Assembly (NCBI RefSeq): GCF_040954835.1
Contig: NC_090707.1
Coordinates: 24,012,570 to 24,076,569, forward strand
Reading direction: 5' to 3'
Length of the DNA stretch: 64,000 nucleotides
From: Lepisosteus oculatus
Lineage: Eukaryota; Chordata; Actinopteri; Semionotiformes; Lepisosteidae
A program made the position numbers and the translations under genes. The notes below the pieces were generated by a model that was not told the origin of the DNA, did not search any database, and saw only the letters and a program-made list of their open reading frames with translations. The first letter of the stretch is position 1. Each line of letters starts with the position of its first letter. Below, piece after piece: positions 37,491 through 48,133 of the stretch.

Positions 37491-37832
37491 GGTAGCACAG
37501 TAGAACAGTGGTTGGCATTGCTGCCTCACAGTGCGGGGGCCCTGGGCTCATGTCTGGACTTGGGGTTGTACCCGCCTGGAGTTTGAATGTGTTACAAATG
37601 TTTTACTCTGGGTGCTGCTGTTTCCTCCCACGGTCCAAAATCGTCTTGTAGGATTATTGGTTACCTGGAAAATTTGCCCTGGTATGAGTGCGTGTGTCTC
37701 TGTTTGTCTGCCCTGTGGTGGATTGGTGTGCCATTCAGGATGTACCCTGCCTTGTGCCTGCTGCTTGCTGGGATAGATTCTGGTTCCTCAGCAACCCTGA
37801 ATTGGAAGAAGTGGTTAGAAAATGGATGAATA
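37491..37832 (+). repeat. tRNA-type SINE, near full length
   Basis: GGTAGCACAGTAGAACAGTG at the 5' end, CTGCCTCACAGTGCGGGG, TTTCCTCCCACGGTCC, then TGCTTGCTGGGATAGATTCT and GGTTAGAAAATGGATGAATA at the 3' end, in the usual family order. Confidence 0.7.
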
Positions 37833-38002
37833 GTTGATTAGAAATTGGATGGATAGATTTGCTGAGATAATTGTTGGTGCATAATGACAGGTTGCTTTAA
37901 ACTTTGCAGTACGGTTAAGCTGTTTTTTATTCTTAACAAAGATCTGGTCAAGTGAACGTAATGTTACTGATTTACTGAAGGTGATACATTTTGAATTGTT
38001 TT

Positions 38003-38121
38003 ATATTGCTATGAATAGGAACAAGTAATAGGTTTATTCCATGCTAAAAAGAGAAGAGAGAAAACACAACTTTTCGGCTATGGTGCCTTCTTCGGGTGTA
38101 AGCTTCATATTGCTATGAATA
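38003..38121 (-). mobile_element. Short Penelope-like insertion (89 bp) with perfect 15-bp target duplication
   Basis: Bases 38018-38106 are flanked by identical ATATTGCTATGAATA copies (38003-38017 and 38107-38121). The insert, read on the minus strand, has CCGAAGAAGGC-ACCATA-GCCGAAAAG followed by the shared 3' end GCATGGAATAAACC. A 5'-truncated copy with a variable-length target duplication fits target-primed reverse transcription. Confidence 0.6.
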
Positions 38122-39224
38122 TGAAAATATCGAATCTACTGTAGATTGGGATTAACAATTATTTAAATAATTACAATTTCCAATTGTCAAAACTATATCT
38201 GAATGGCAGTATAGTTTGAGGCAGCTGAGTTCTTTCTTCTCTGGCACAACTCTGACAAAAGATTAATAAATGAGAGGCAAAGTGGGATAAACAAATATTT
38301 ATTAACTAAACAGAAACTAAACAACACGTGACACAAAATAAAACATGCAATTTACAAACAAGGCATCTCATTGGCTTGTGTTCTGACAGTCCCTGAAAAC
38401 CCAGACTGCCAAGCAAGCAGAAATCTTATATAATGCCAAAACAGGCCAACAAGAGTATGAAATCTGAATTCTGAATAAAAAATACAACCCAGAGCTAAAC
38501 CTCCCTTCGTGTAAACCCAGATTATCCAAATTGAATGGGAACACCCTATTCTGAAAATGCATAAGTAACCTGAAGAGAACCTCTTTAGGAATTTTTCAAA
38601 AAAGAAATCAGAAGTTTCCTAAAATAACAGAACAGCAAGCTTTCTTGAACAAGATTCAAATACTTTGCTAGAATCTGGTCTTAAAGGTTGTTCTGAACAA
38701 AGTCTTCTCACACAGCACTCTTGTTCTGCTGTTCTCTCTTTCTTCTATGTCTCTTTTTCTCCTTCTTTGCTTCCTCTGTGTCTCCTTATCCTGTCTTCCT
38801 AGGTGTTGAATGTTCACTCTTATTATGATTAACTAAAGCAATTCCCCAGAAGGTCTCCTTTGATCTATAACTCAATGATCACTTAATGCTCAGTAAACAC
38901 TTCAGCCTTTTACTTGTTGTTTCTTAGACCCTGAGAATTGCAAACATTTACTTTTTATGACCATTGTAACATTAGTAAAAAAAACAGGAACAAAATAAAT
39001 CATGAACAGGAATTCTTACATTATAATCCAAATACATTCTGTTTGTTTATCAGTGTAAAAATTAAACAACTACAATGATGAATTCATCAAACTCAAGACA
39101 CTTCTCAGACACAAGAAATAGATACAATAATATATATTTAAAATTATACATTTTTCTCCTTTTTTTGGTTCCTCTCCTCTGTTGTCTTCTGGTCTTTTCT
39201 GTTCTGTATTCACATGTATGGTCA

Positions 39225-39297
39225 CTTGCATTGTTAAGCACCTTGGGGCAACCTTGTTGTGAAAGGCCCTATATAAAAATAAATTGAATTGAATTGC
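39225..39297 (+). repeat. LINE 3' tail ending in (GAATT)n
   Basis: AAGCACCTTGGGGCAACCTT...CCCTATATAAAAATAAATTG then AATTGAATTG, a typical fish LINE terminal segment. Confidence 0.6.
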
Positions 39298-39917
39298 TGT
39301 CACTTTTGAGGAAAATATTTATTGCATCCTTGTAGTAACAAAACATCACAGTCTCCCCCCAAAATGTATTTTCTGGAAGCACATAATGTATTTTGTTATC
39401 TATGATCAACCATTAAACATTTCTGAAACTAAAAATACAGGTTTGTACTGCACATTTTTTAAGCAGATTAAAAAATATATTTTTCACATACATTTTTATA
39501 GTATGGCACAATAATAACAAGCATTTAATTATTTAAACATTACAATTGGTAAGAACCCAAAACATACAGGTACAATTAGATATTTTTTTGCTGTATACAA
39601 CCTCAGGCAGCTTAGCAGGGAGAGACCATCAGGTTACTATCCTGCCATACAATGGAGACATATTTAAACCATGAAACAACATAATCCAAATACGAATGGG
39701 CATGGAAGTTCTGCATTAAGTGGGGATCCTTATTGTTTGCTCTGACAAATGTTTGAAATACAGCTATCATCCACAAAAGGTGAATTCCTGTAAAAAATAT
39801 TAGACTCTTAAAACTATTTCTTTGATGTTTTCCACCTCTCCCCCTGTAAACAGGAGGTGTGAGGTGTAACATTTTACTTGACTTAATCACATGGATTGTT
39901 AGCGAGTGCTTGCCTTC

Positions 39918-40053
39918 ATGCCGGCGTCACACTACATGATTTTTCCTAGGATTTTCTGTCGTAGCCTTCATTAACCTAATTGAAAGAAAATCACAGCGAG
40001 TTGTGGAGAGTCGCAGCCTTTGCCCGTTACCGTCAGTTTTGTAGTGTGATACC
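39918..40053. repeat. Imperfect inverted repeat, possible DNA-transposon remnant
   Basis: GCGTCACACTACATGATTTT near 39925 and its near-complement GTTTTGTAGTGTGATAC near 40036 enclose about 100 bp. Resembles ends of non-autonomous DNA elements; superfamily unassigned. Confidence 0.3.
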
Positions 40054-40394
40054 CCCAGCGACTCAGTCATAGCGCTCTTAATAGCCCCTACGACTCTCTG
40101 CGACTTTCTACGATAAAATCAAATTGGTTTAATTTTCTCATAGTGAGTTGCAAGTCATAGGGGTGGGCAGTGAGCCAGATGTGTACTTGTGAGATAATGA
40201 GATAATATCACTGTGGTGACGTGAACCACAGCGATTTTCTGTCACGGACAATCAAAGTGACTGGAGCATTGGGCCCAAAGCTGGGGACCTCGATACTTGC
40301 ACCAGGCAAGGGTCATGGGAGACATTAAATACCAAATCCAAGCTGCCTGCACATTTGAATGGCTGTTCAGAGGAAAAGACCGACCACACAATTA

Positions 40395-40640
40395 TTGAAG
40401 AAAAACAGAAGAAGAGTTCCAGGGACTGCTGCTAGATTTTGTCCCGGATGAACTGGCTGATTGCTGGACAGTATTAGCAGCCTTTGATCACCGCTATGGA
40501 GGCTTGGAACCCACACTGGTGTTGCAAGAACAGCTTGAGCTCTGTGTTCTGCAACTAGGTGAGAAACGTAGGATTTGTGCATCGGACCAGCACTATCTTG
40601 TGCATGCAACTTACCCCAGTTGAGCACTCACCACTTGATT
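40395..40640 (+). pseudogene. LTR-retrotransposon gag-like remnant
   Basis: One frame reads FQGLLLDFVPDEL, then LAAFDHRYGG, LQEQLELCVLQLGEKRRIC and ATYP before stops. The pattern resembles the capsid-like region of Ty3/gypsy Gag (short helix, RYG, Q-x-L, AYP). No nucleocapsid or protease follows. Decayed. Confidence 0.45.
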
Positions 40641-41015
40641 TATAGCCTAACTCTGGATTGTCAGATCTGCCTGGCTGCATGATAGGTCTGGAAACTGCAC
40701 TTTGGAAGACACATGAGGTTAAGAAGGTCTTCAGTCAGCATACTGCAATCTCCAGAGGTGACATGTCAAGTATGTCATCAAGTACCTGGCTGCTGGCACC
40801 AAGTTCCATGCAAGCCAAAGGAAGCTAAAGTTATAAATTTTAACTGTCTTATCAGCTGAAAAAAGGTAAATTTTCCTTTAAACATAATTTTTGCTATATA
40901 TGTTATTATTTTCACAACAAAAGGCAAAATAGCTTTTCACCTTCCCAAGGGTTAGTAACTAGTTCACATGCCTCAAAGCTGTTTTTAAATTTTGAAATAT
41001 TTGAAATTTTTCAAT

Positions 41016-42620
41016 AGGCTGCAGGACCTGACGGCATACCCAGACGCGTCCTTAGAACCTGCGCCAAACAACTGGCAGGTGTATTCACAGACATTTTCAA
41101 CATGTCCCTGGCTTGAGCTGTAATCCCTACCATCTTCAAGACAACCACCATCATCCAAATTCAGAAGAAAACCAAAGTGACATGCCTTAATGACTACTGC
41201 CCGGTGGCAATAACCCCTGTTATCATGAAGTGCTTTGAGAGGCTGGTCATGGGGCACATTAAGGACACCATTCCAGACACTGGAGCCGTACCAATTCGCC
41301 TACTGGCCCAACAGATCCACAGATGACGCAATCTCCATTGCCATACACTTCTGCTCAGCTTTTAACACCATAATTCCAATAAAACTAGTCAAGAAACTCA
41401 GTGCACTGGGTCTTGACATCAGTTTCTGCAACTGGATTCTGAACTTCCTGACAGGCAGACCCCAGACTGTCAGACTTGGAAACCACACCTCTGGCACACT
41501 TACTCTGAACACTGGGGTCCCCCAGCATTGCGTGCTTAGTCCTGTGCTCTTCTCCCTCTACACCCACGACTGTAAGGCCAAACATTACACCAACCCCGTC
41601 ATCAGGTTTGCAGATGACACCACAGTTGTAGGTCTGATCACAGACAATGATGAGAAGTCCTATAGGGAGGAGGTCAATCTTCTTATAATGTGGTGTGAAG
41701 ACAACAACCTCACCATCAACATCAGCAAAACCATGGAGCTGATCATTGATTTCAGAAAACTGCAAAATGGTCATGCTCCTATCCACATCAATGGGACTGA
41801 AGTGGAAAGGGTCAGTAACTTTAAAAATCTTTGGCGTCCATATCACTGAGGATCTCATATGGTTTCTCAACACCACTCGTCTGATTAAGAAAGCGCAACA
41901 GCGCCTGTACTTCCTAAGATGGTTGAAGAAGGCTAAGATATCTCCCCAGATCCTCACCAAATTTTACAGATGAACTACAGAAAGCATACTGACAGGTTGT
42001 ATCACAATGTGGCATGACAACTGCAGTACTGCTGACCGCAGAGCCCTACAGCGGGTGGTGAAAACTGCCCAGTCCATCACTGGGGTTGCTCTCCCATCCA
42101 TCCAGGACATTTATGATAGACGGTGCTTGAGGAAAGCTCTAAGCATCATCAAAGACCCCACACACCCCAGCTACAGACTGTTTGACCCTCTACCATCTGG
42201 AAAACGGAGCATTCAGACCCGGACTACCAGACTCAGAGACAGTTATTACCCCCGCACTATCAACAAACTTTTAAACTCCCAGCCTCTCTCACCTACGATC
42301 TGAACCATTACAGTGCCTTCTCTCTTTATCAAAACTCAAACACACATTGAAATTTACCTCTTTGTCAGGAAGTTCACTCCCCATAATTTTGTATCCTTTG
42401 TTTCATTCTGTTGATGTATGATTTTGCACAACAGATGTTGATTTTCAGATTACTTGTTACCTGATGTTGTTTTGCACATTGCCTGTAGTCTATGTCTTTC
42501 TTTTCTTATACAATTGTATTGTTTTTTGTAACACTTACTGTCTTAGAGCTATCTTAATAGCATTTCGTTATACCACATATCTGTGTATGTGTATAATGAC
42601 AATAAACTTGAACTTTAAAC
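41016..42620 (+). mobile_element. L2/CR1-group LINE, 5'-truncated and mutated
   Basis: Reverse-transcriptase sequence runs in broken frames. It starts [15 protein letters not shown] (41020), then [51 protein letters not shown] and the catalytic [11 protein letters not shown] (41605-41640). The C-terminal part is VERVSNFK..., ITEDLIW, KKAQQRLYFLRWLKKAKISP, LPSIQDIYDRRCLRKALSII and LPSGKRS. Stops or frameshifts occur near 41117, 41325, 41840 and 41971, so it cannot make a full protein. The tail is ATAATGACAATAAACTTGAA. The cysteine before VLSP replaces the usual GC pair with HC. A sister copy starts at 63.88 kb. Confidence 0.85.
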
Positions 42621-43059
42621 TAAATATGTTTATTAACCGTCAGTCTTGTATGATTTGTCAATCAAGTGAAGGGGGAGGAAAGTAGGTGAGCACACATGGA
42701 AAGAGGGGAGAAAAATCAAGGAAATAGTCCCAGCAGTCTAATACCAGGGGGAAGGGCAGAATGCTACATTGCCCCTCAGTCAGCCTCCTTGCCCCAAGGA
42801 GAAATTGTAAAGGCCCAGAAGTGAATCAGTGGATCAGTGCTTTCAACAGAGCACTGTCTATAATCTTAATTGAATACAAACAGGTGACTCTGAGGGGGTA
42901 GGTGCAGATAGTACCTGGTCTCAGTCACCCTCCAATCCATATAAAGTCACATCTGGGATAATTACATCTGGGATTCATGCCCATAGACCTAAACTTGGAA
43001 TTTGAAGAACCTATCCTTTACCTGTAGGTCATAGTTCCACCAGAACCTTTGTCCTGCAA

Positions 43060-43390
43060 CTCTTGGAAAGTGATATAGACATGAGCCATTTCTATGACAT
43101 GAGACATGAGCCATTACTCCATGAATTGAGCATCATATGTGGGGCTGTCAACCACATTGGGGTGATATAGGGGTGTCTCAAAGGTTATCTCAGGTAGTTT
43201 ACTAAGGGGTGTTGTAGTAATATTCTGAATGCCGAGGAGGACACACATGGCCTGGAAGAAATGACTCTGTGTGTGTTACTCAGAGTGGATCTTCTGCAAT
43301 ACCCCAAACTGACTGAAGTAGTCTCCTGTGAGCAGGTCACACACCATCTCTGTCTCCTGGTCTGGTAGCACTCCATTCATATAAACAAAT
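43060..43390 (-). pseudogene. Unidentified broken coding-like segment
   Basis: The minus strand from 43380 reads MNGVLPDQETEMVCDLLTGD, then YFSQFGVLQKIHSE before a stop. Frame-shifted coding-like pieces follow down to about 43060. Composition looks coding, but I recognise no family; a retroelement or processed pseudogene origin is possible. Confidence 0.3.
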
Positions 43391-44399
43391 TACTGCTGTA
43401 AGTTGATGGACACCAACTCCATGGGTGTGCTCATTAGGAAGGGGCTGCACTTCAAAGTGCTGCTTTAAATCTAGAGTCCCTGTGCTTAACTTATATTATG
43501 TATCCAACACCTCTCCCAAAAACACTTAAAATATTGTTCTTTTGTTAAACTGTTGAGCTGTATAAAGTGTATTTACAGGTTAAGCCTGTAGTAAGCATAT
43601 GATTCAACCTTTTTTGGGACACAAACAGTTTTAACAGAGATCATTTTATTCTAAAAGTCTTCCCAGAAATAACCTTTTTTGCAACCTTCCTTTGCCTGCA
43701 CTGGCACAAGGAATACCACAATGAATCTTTATAAATACTTTTAAGGTAGGGTCATGATATCTGCGAATAGAAGCTGCGAATTTGCTTATTAGCGATTCAG
43801 TCAGGCCAACAGTCTTGTATGGAAGAGCAGACGGGATGAAGGTTGTTAACCTCAACTATCAAATTAGCAGCCACAAGATTAGGATGATGAGACAAATCAA
43901 GATAGTGAGTAAGCTTCTCCCTGTCCCCTGCCAAAGTACCCTCTAACCTGCACCGGCATCTCACCATTGTATAGTTTCTATATTGTAACAAATACTCCTG
44001 GTTTTGTGTCGGCAGCATGGAGAAGGACTAGACAACTTTACAGGCTCTTTGATAGTTTAATTGTCTGTTTCATTACAGTGGGGTGAGCTAATCACAGAGG
44101 CAGAGAGAGAAAGTGCAGGATGGACACAGAGAAGACATTAATTTTTATTTTATCTGATTACTATAAGTTTGTGATTACTGTTGTTTCTTTTACTTCTTTT
44201 ACTACTATCAATGTTATTTAAATTAAAGCCAATACATTAGTACTTTAATAATCATATAAATGAGTGTTACTTATATCTTTTAACCATACATACTATACAC
44301 TTTAGTACATCATGTGACGATATGGGGTGGACTTGGTAACATGGGAATTTGACTATTCATGACAGCTCTCTGCACCAGACACTACTGTACTTACCTTGA

Positions 44400-45050
44400 T
44401 TAAACATCTAAAAAGACAAATGACACAATAATAAAATTCTCTCTAAACTGAATTCCAATGATCCCATTATTTTCTAACGAACTTGTCAAAGGTTTGATCG
44501 TAGTGTACAGATTGTGTATGAATTTCCCATAGTAATTTAGCAAAGTAAGGAAATACCTCAGGTCTGCTGTGTTTCTGGACAGCACAGCCTTTTCAATCGA
44601 TTCAGGAAGATTTTTCCTTTAAAGATGTGATTTCCACTCAATCAACAATGTGACTCAAATATTCTACACTGTTCTGTACATTTCTTATTAAACCCATGCA
44701 GCTGTAGCCTCATCTCAAATTCAATTCAAAATGCTTTATTCATCCCAAGAAGGCAATTGAATTTAAACGGTCTGCCTTATTTCTGCAAATCAATAGAATG
44801 TCAGATAGTAGGATATCATCTTCCAATCCTTGCACTACAAAACCCATTATTCATTGAGAACTTAGAAATCCTACAAGGAAACTGACTGTGAGTTTTGCAA
44901 GTACGGTTTGCTTGGATCCCTGACAAATTGATAAGACTGAGCCAGATGTTTCCAAACTATTCTATTTGACAATTTTGCAAATAAGTCATGAGCTCTTGCA
45001 ATGGGATAAACATCTGTCTCTCACCATATACTGTATGTATATTCCCATCA
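44400..45050 (-). pseudogene. Ty3/gypsy reverse-transcriptase remnant
   Basis: On the minus strand, 44400-44585 reads LRYFLTLLNYYGKFIHNLYT, then TIKPLTSSLENN, the typical RT-to-RNase H connection of gypsy Pol. Upstream (about 45050-44860) a shifted frame shows LFAKLSN...VWKHLAQSYQFV, like the 'LFAKL..G..FSKLDLS.AY' segment. Stops and frameshifts are frequent. Confidence 0.6.
44718..44767 (-). repeat. LINE 3' tail
   Basis: Minus strand: CAATTGCCTTCTTGGGATGA, then ATAAAGCATTTTGAATTGAA. A common fish LINE terminal sequence. Confidence 0.5.
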
Positions 45051-45300
45051 TTCTTTGGCACACAAATAATGAACAGATGCTGCCCACTCTGAATAAGCTA
45101 ATGGAAAGATACACCGGTGTACCAATTCCCTCCAGGTACAAATCTACTGCTTATCGCACTGCATAGGAAACTAGACTGTATTCAGCAGCAATAAACTGTA
45201 CTATAAATGTTATGCCGTGTCTTAGTGTTGAAGAGCCCATGGCTGGCTGATGGAAATAGAGATCCAGCTGCTATACACAATGGAGAGATGAAAATGGCAA

Positions 45301-45642
45301 ATGGTCATGGAGACACATGAAGGGCAGGCGAGGGGTGACAAAGGTAGCCAAGGTCGAAAATATTGGAGAAAGCCGAGGGCTGACCGGAGACACATGACTG
45401 CCCCTGTTCAGGTGTGGAATCAGAAAACAAGGCTGGCACGTTTGGCAAATGAGGAAATATTCATGGACGCAAACAGGCAGTGGTTATTTCAGGCCACGGA
45501 AAGCTGGTTTCGTAAACAACCAGAATTCTTGGTGCGAGAGAACTACTGCAACCTAGTAGCTCAAATATCAGAGCACCGGGACAGTGGTGAGCAGAGGTTA
45601 AATACCCGGCTGATTACTGACCAGTTAGTGGCAGGCAGCTGA
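45301..45642 (+). CDS. Unidentified 113-codon ORF
   Basis: Starts MVMETHEGQARGDKGSQGRK, is basic in the first third and amphipathic later (WFRKQPEFLVRENYCNLVAQ), and stops at TGA near 45640. No promoter, splice site or partner exon is evident. It sits between a gypsy remnant (other strand) and a Tc1 element, so a transposon-derived frame is most likely; chance is possible. I do not recognise the protein. Confidence 0.25.
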   Translation: MVMETHEGQARGDKGSQGRKYWRKPRADRRHMTAPVQVWNQKTRLARLANEEIFMDANRQWLFQATESWFRKQPEFLVRENYCNLVAQISEHRDSGEQRLNTRLITDQLVAGS

Positions 45643-45823
45643 AAGAGCCTGCCATACAAGGTCCAAGTGTTGCCGGGCGGAGTCGAGCTCCTTGTGTGAA
45701 TGCGGTGAGTCCCTGTGTGAACCGAAGACTGGGAGCTCAGATCTGCCTGAGTGTAATAATAAGTCAAAGCTATTCAACTTTAATTTCCTAAACACAGACC
45801 TATTTCACAATCAAAAACACATG

Positions 45824-46643
45824 TATATTGATGAAAAAAGAAACGAAACACCACCTCCTCCACACTCCGGCCCTCCCATCTGCGTGGAACAGGCTAAAGA
45901 ACAGGCTAAAGAATGACTCATACGTGAAGAGGACCTGATGCTACTGCTGACGAGTCCATCGCAGCCTCTGCCTGGCCCAAGCCAGTCAGGTGTGATGTCT
46001 GTGAGGTGTGAGAAGAGGGCCTCTGACAGGTCTCTTTGCTCTAAGGTCAGCAGCATGGAGCCTCACTGTCCTGTCACTCAAGTGGGCATTGTGTCTACCG
46101 GCAGTTTAAGCAACAGTATGGGTGGCAAATCTGAAATGATCTCTCAGATGGACCAGTCTGATCTGTCGGTCCTGCTCTTGTCATCTGTCCTGCCGGTCTG
46201 CTGAAACCTTCTTTGCAGTAGGGACACAGTGGAGCAGCTTACTCCACAGTGTTTGGCATGCTGGCACATGACATGCCTACCTGCAGCATGCAAATGGCTC
46301 TCTCCCTTGCTTCTGGTGTCATTCAAGGCATTTTGGAATGGACAGAAAACTGAAAAGGTGAAAAAAGAAAAAGTGTGGCCTTTTTCTTGCATTGACCTAA
46401 GCTTTGAAAAAAGGCCTTTTTAAAGGTAACCTGATCAGGCATTGTTCCAGCTGGACCTCGTTGGGTAAAAGTGAACCTAACAAGTTTTCGTGTGATTGGC
46501 AAGTTACAATGCCCCACTGCACAAGCTGTATTGTTGGTTAGAAGGCTTAAAACAAATTATCAGCTTTTTGTGAAAGTACATAAGCTATAACTAAAGTATT
46601 CTCATTCCAGAAAATGTTGTGTTTCTTTTTTTCATCAGTATAT
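45824..46643 (-). mobile_element. Internally deleted Tc1-type transposon with terminal inverted repeats
   Basis: Ends: TATATTGATGAAAAAAGAAA on the left and, inverted, TATACTGATGAAAAAAAGAA on the right (46643 inward). The minus-strand frame 46392-46144 contains AAGRHVMCQHAKHCGVSCST and VSLLQRRFQQTGRTDDKSRT, the paired-like helix-turn-helix of a Tc1 transposase. No DDE catalytic domain follows. About 820 bp in total, against about 1.6 kb for an intact element. Confidence 0.7.
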
Positions 46644-47011
46644 GTGGCATAAATGCTCTGCAGGGTCTGTAACATTGTGTACCTCTAATCAAAGTAACTG
46701 CAAATGCACAGTCCAGCTTTGCCCAAACAAGGAGCACCATTTACCCTTGACTACCTGCTACATTATCAGGTACAATAACAGTTATTGTAGCCAACAATTC
46801 AGTGTAATTTTGATTTTGCTCTTTAGAAATAAAAATTTGGGGTTTTGATTTTCAAGAAGTGGCTAGTTGTTTGCAAAATAGTTTATTTCTTTTCTTTCTT
46901 TTTTTTTGTTAGATTTTGATAGACTTCCTTTTGAATTTGCTGTTGTAACGTTTCTCTGAAATTATTGACATAGTGGCTCCAGTGTCTTTGGCAATAATCT
47001 ATCCTATCACT

Positions 47012-47262
47012 TTTAGTAAAAACTTATCCAAATCAGGGTCATGGTGGACTGTAGGATATCATGGGAAGCACTGGGCACAAGGCAAGAAACACCCTGGATA
47101 GGATGCCAGTGCCTTGCAGGACACACACCAGAGCCAATTTACAGAAACCAATTACAGTACCTACCAGCACCTCTTACGACTATAGGAGGAAACCAGAGTA
47201 CATGGAGGAAACGCACATGGCCACAAGAAGGACATACAAACTCCACTAATCAACTGGGACCT
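47012..47262 (-). repeat. tRNA-type SINE, 3' two-thirds
   Basis: Minus strand contains GAGTTTGTATGTCCTTCTTG, GGTTTCCTCC and, at the end, CCTGATTTGGATAAGTTTTT, the family order seen at 37.5 kb. Confidence 0.65.
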
Positions 47263-48133
47263 CCTTAAGTTCCTGTGCACTGCTTAAGGCACACTTACAT
47301 ATTCAACACATTGTATGTCTATATTTTACATAGGAGTCACATATACAGTATATAGTATATATGGAGTCTTATATTTAGATTTTTAAATATAGGATAATAC
47401 CACAAGAACTTGTAGCATGACATAGATGCACACATTTGGTATAATGTTTTTAAAGTATCTGTTTCCCATAATGTAAAATGCTGTCAAAAGTGACCCAGTA
47501 ACTAAGAAGTGGTACCTCTAGTGTGAGAAAGAATACTACTGTAAAAACCAGCAAATTACTGAAAAATAGTCTATTTCACAGGTTGTATACTTCCAAGGTC
47601 TTATTTGTGACTTAACTGAAATGTCTGGAAGATTACCTTCCTTATAGTCTGAGATTTTGTTTCTTCTGAAAAACCAGGGGGTCTGCTTGTGAGGTGTTAG
47701 TGCATTCCACAAGGTGGAAACCTGAACAGCTTCTATTGATAGGTTAAAAACAATATATTTGAATAAAACTGTTATATCATAACATCATATTTTGATTGTC
47801 AGTAATATAACTCAACAGTGTAAAAGGATCTATCATTTTACCCTAATGAGTTTAGGCTTTTTAACAAAAAAAGAATATCAGCTGCGTTAAAGCACTGATT
47901 TGATGGATAAAAAACTAAAAGTATAATCATTTAAATAAACTATGAAAAAAAAACTGTTATCTAAGGTTTTAGAACTTGAAGGGGATGCCTTTAGCTGATT
48001 TTAAGCACTCTAGACTTCAGATGTGTTCAAACAAATGTGAAGTGTTAAAGTGTTGGAAGTGAAAATCACAAAAGCAAAAGGAACAACAAATCAATTAACA
48101 ACAAAATAAAACACAAAAGATGTAATCCAATAA

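Larger units (their letters stand above)
36331..48120. other. Transposon-rich intergenic region
   Basis: No host gene recognised in nearly 12 kb. Contents are listed separately. Stretches 38.2-39.0, 39.3-39.9, 46.65-47.0 and 47.3-48.1 kb show nothing I can name. Confidence 0.6.

Noticed and set aside
41235-41849. Longest ORF in the window (204 codons) as a host gene
   Set aside because: It is reverse-transcriptase sequence of a truncated, frameshifted LINE.
41385-41960. 191-codon minus-strand ORF
   Set aside because: Antisense shadow of the LINE reverse transcriptase.
36331-48120. ITGB2 exons expected from human gene order
   Set aside because: No Cys-rich integrin or I-like domain sequence seen on either strand.
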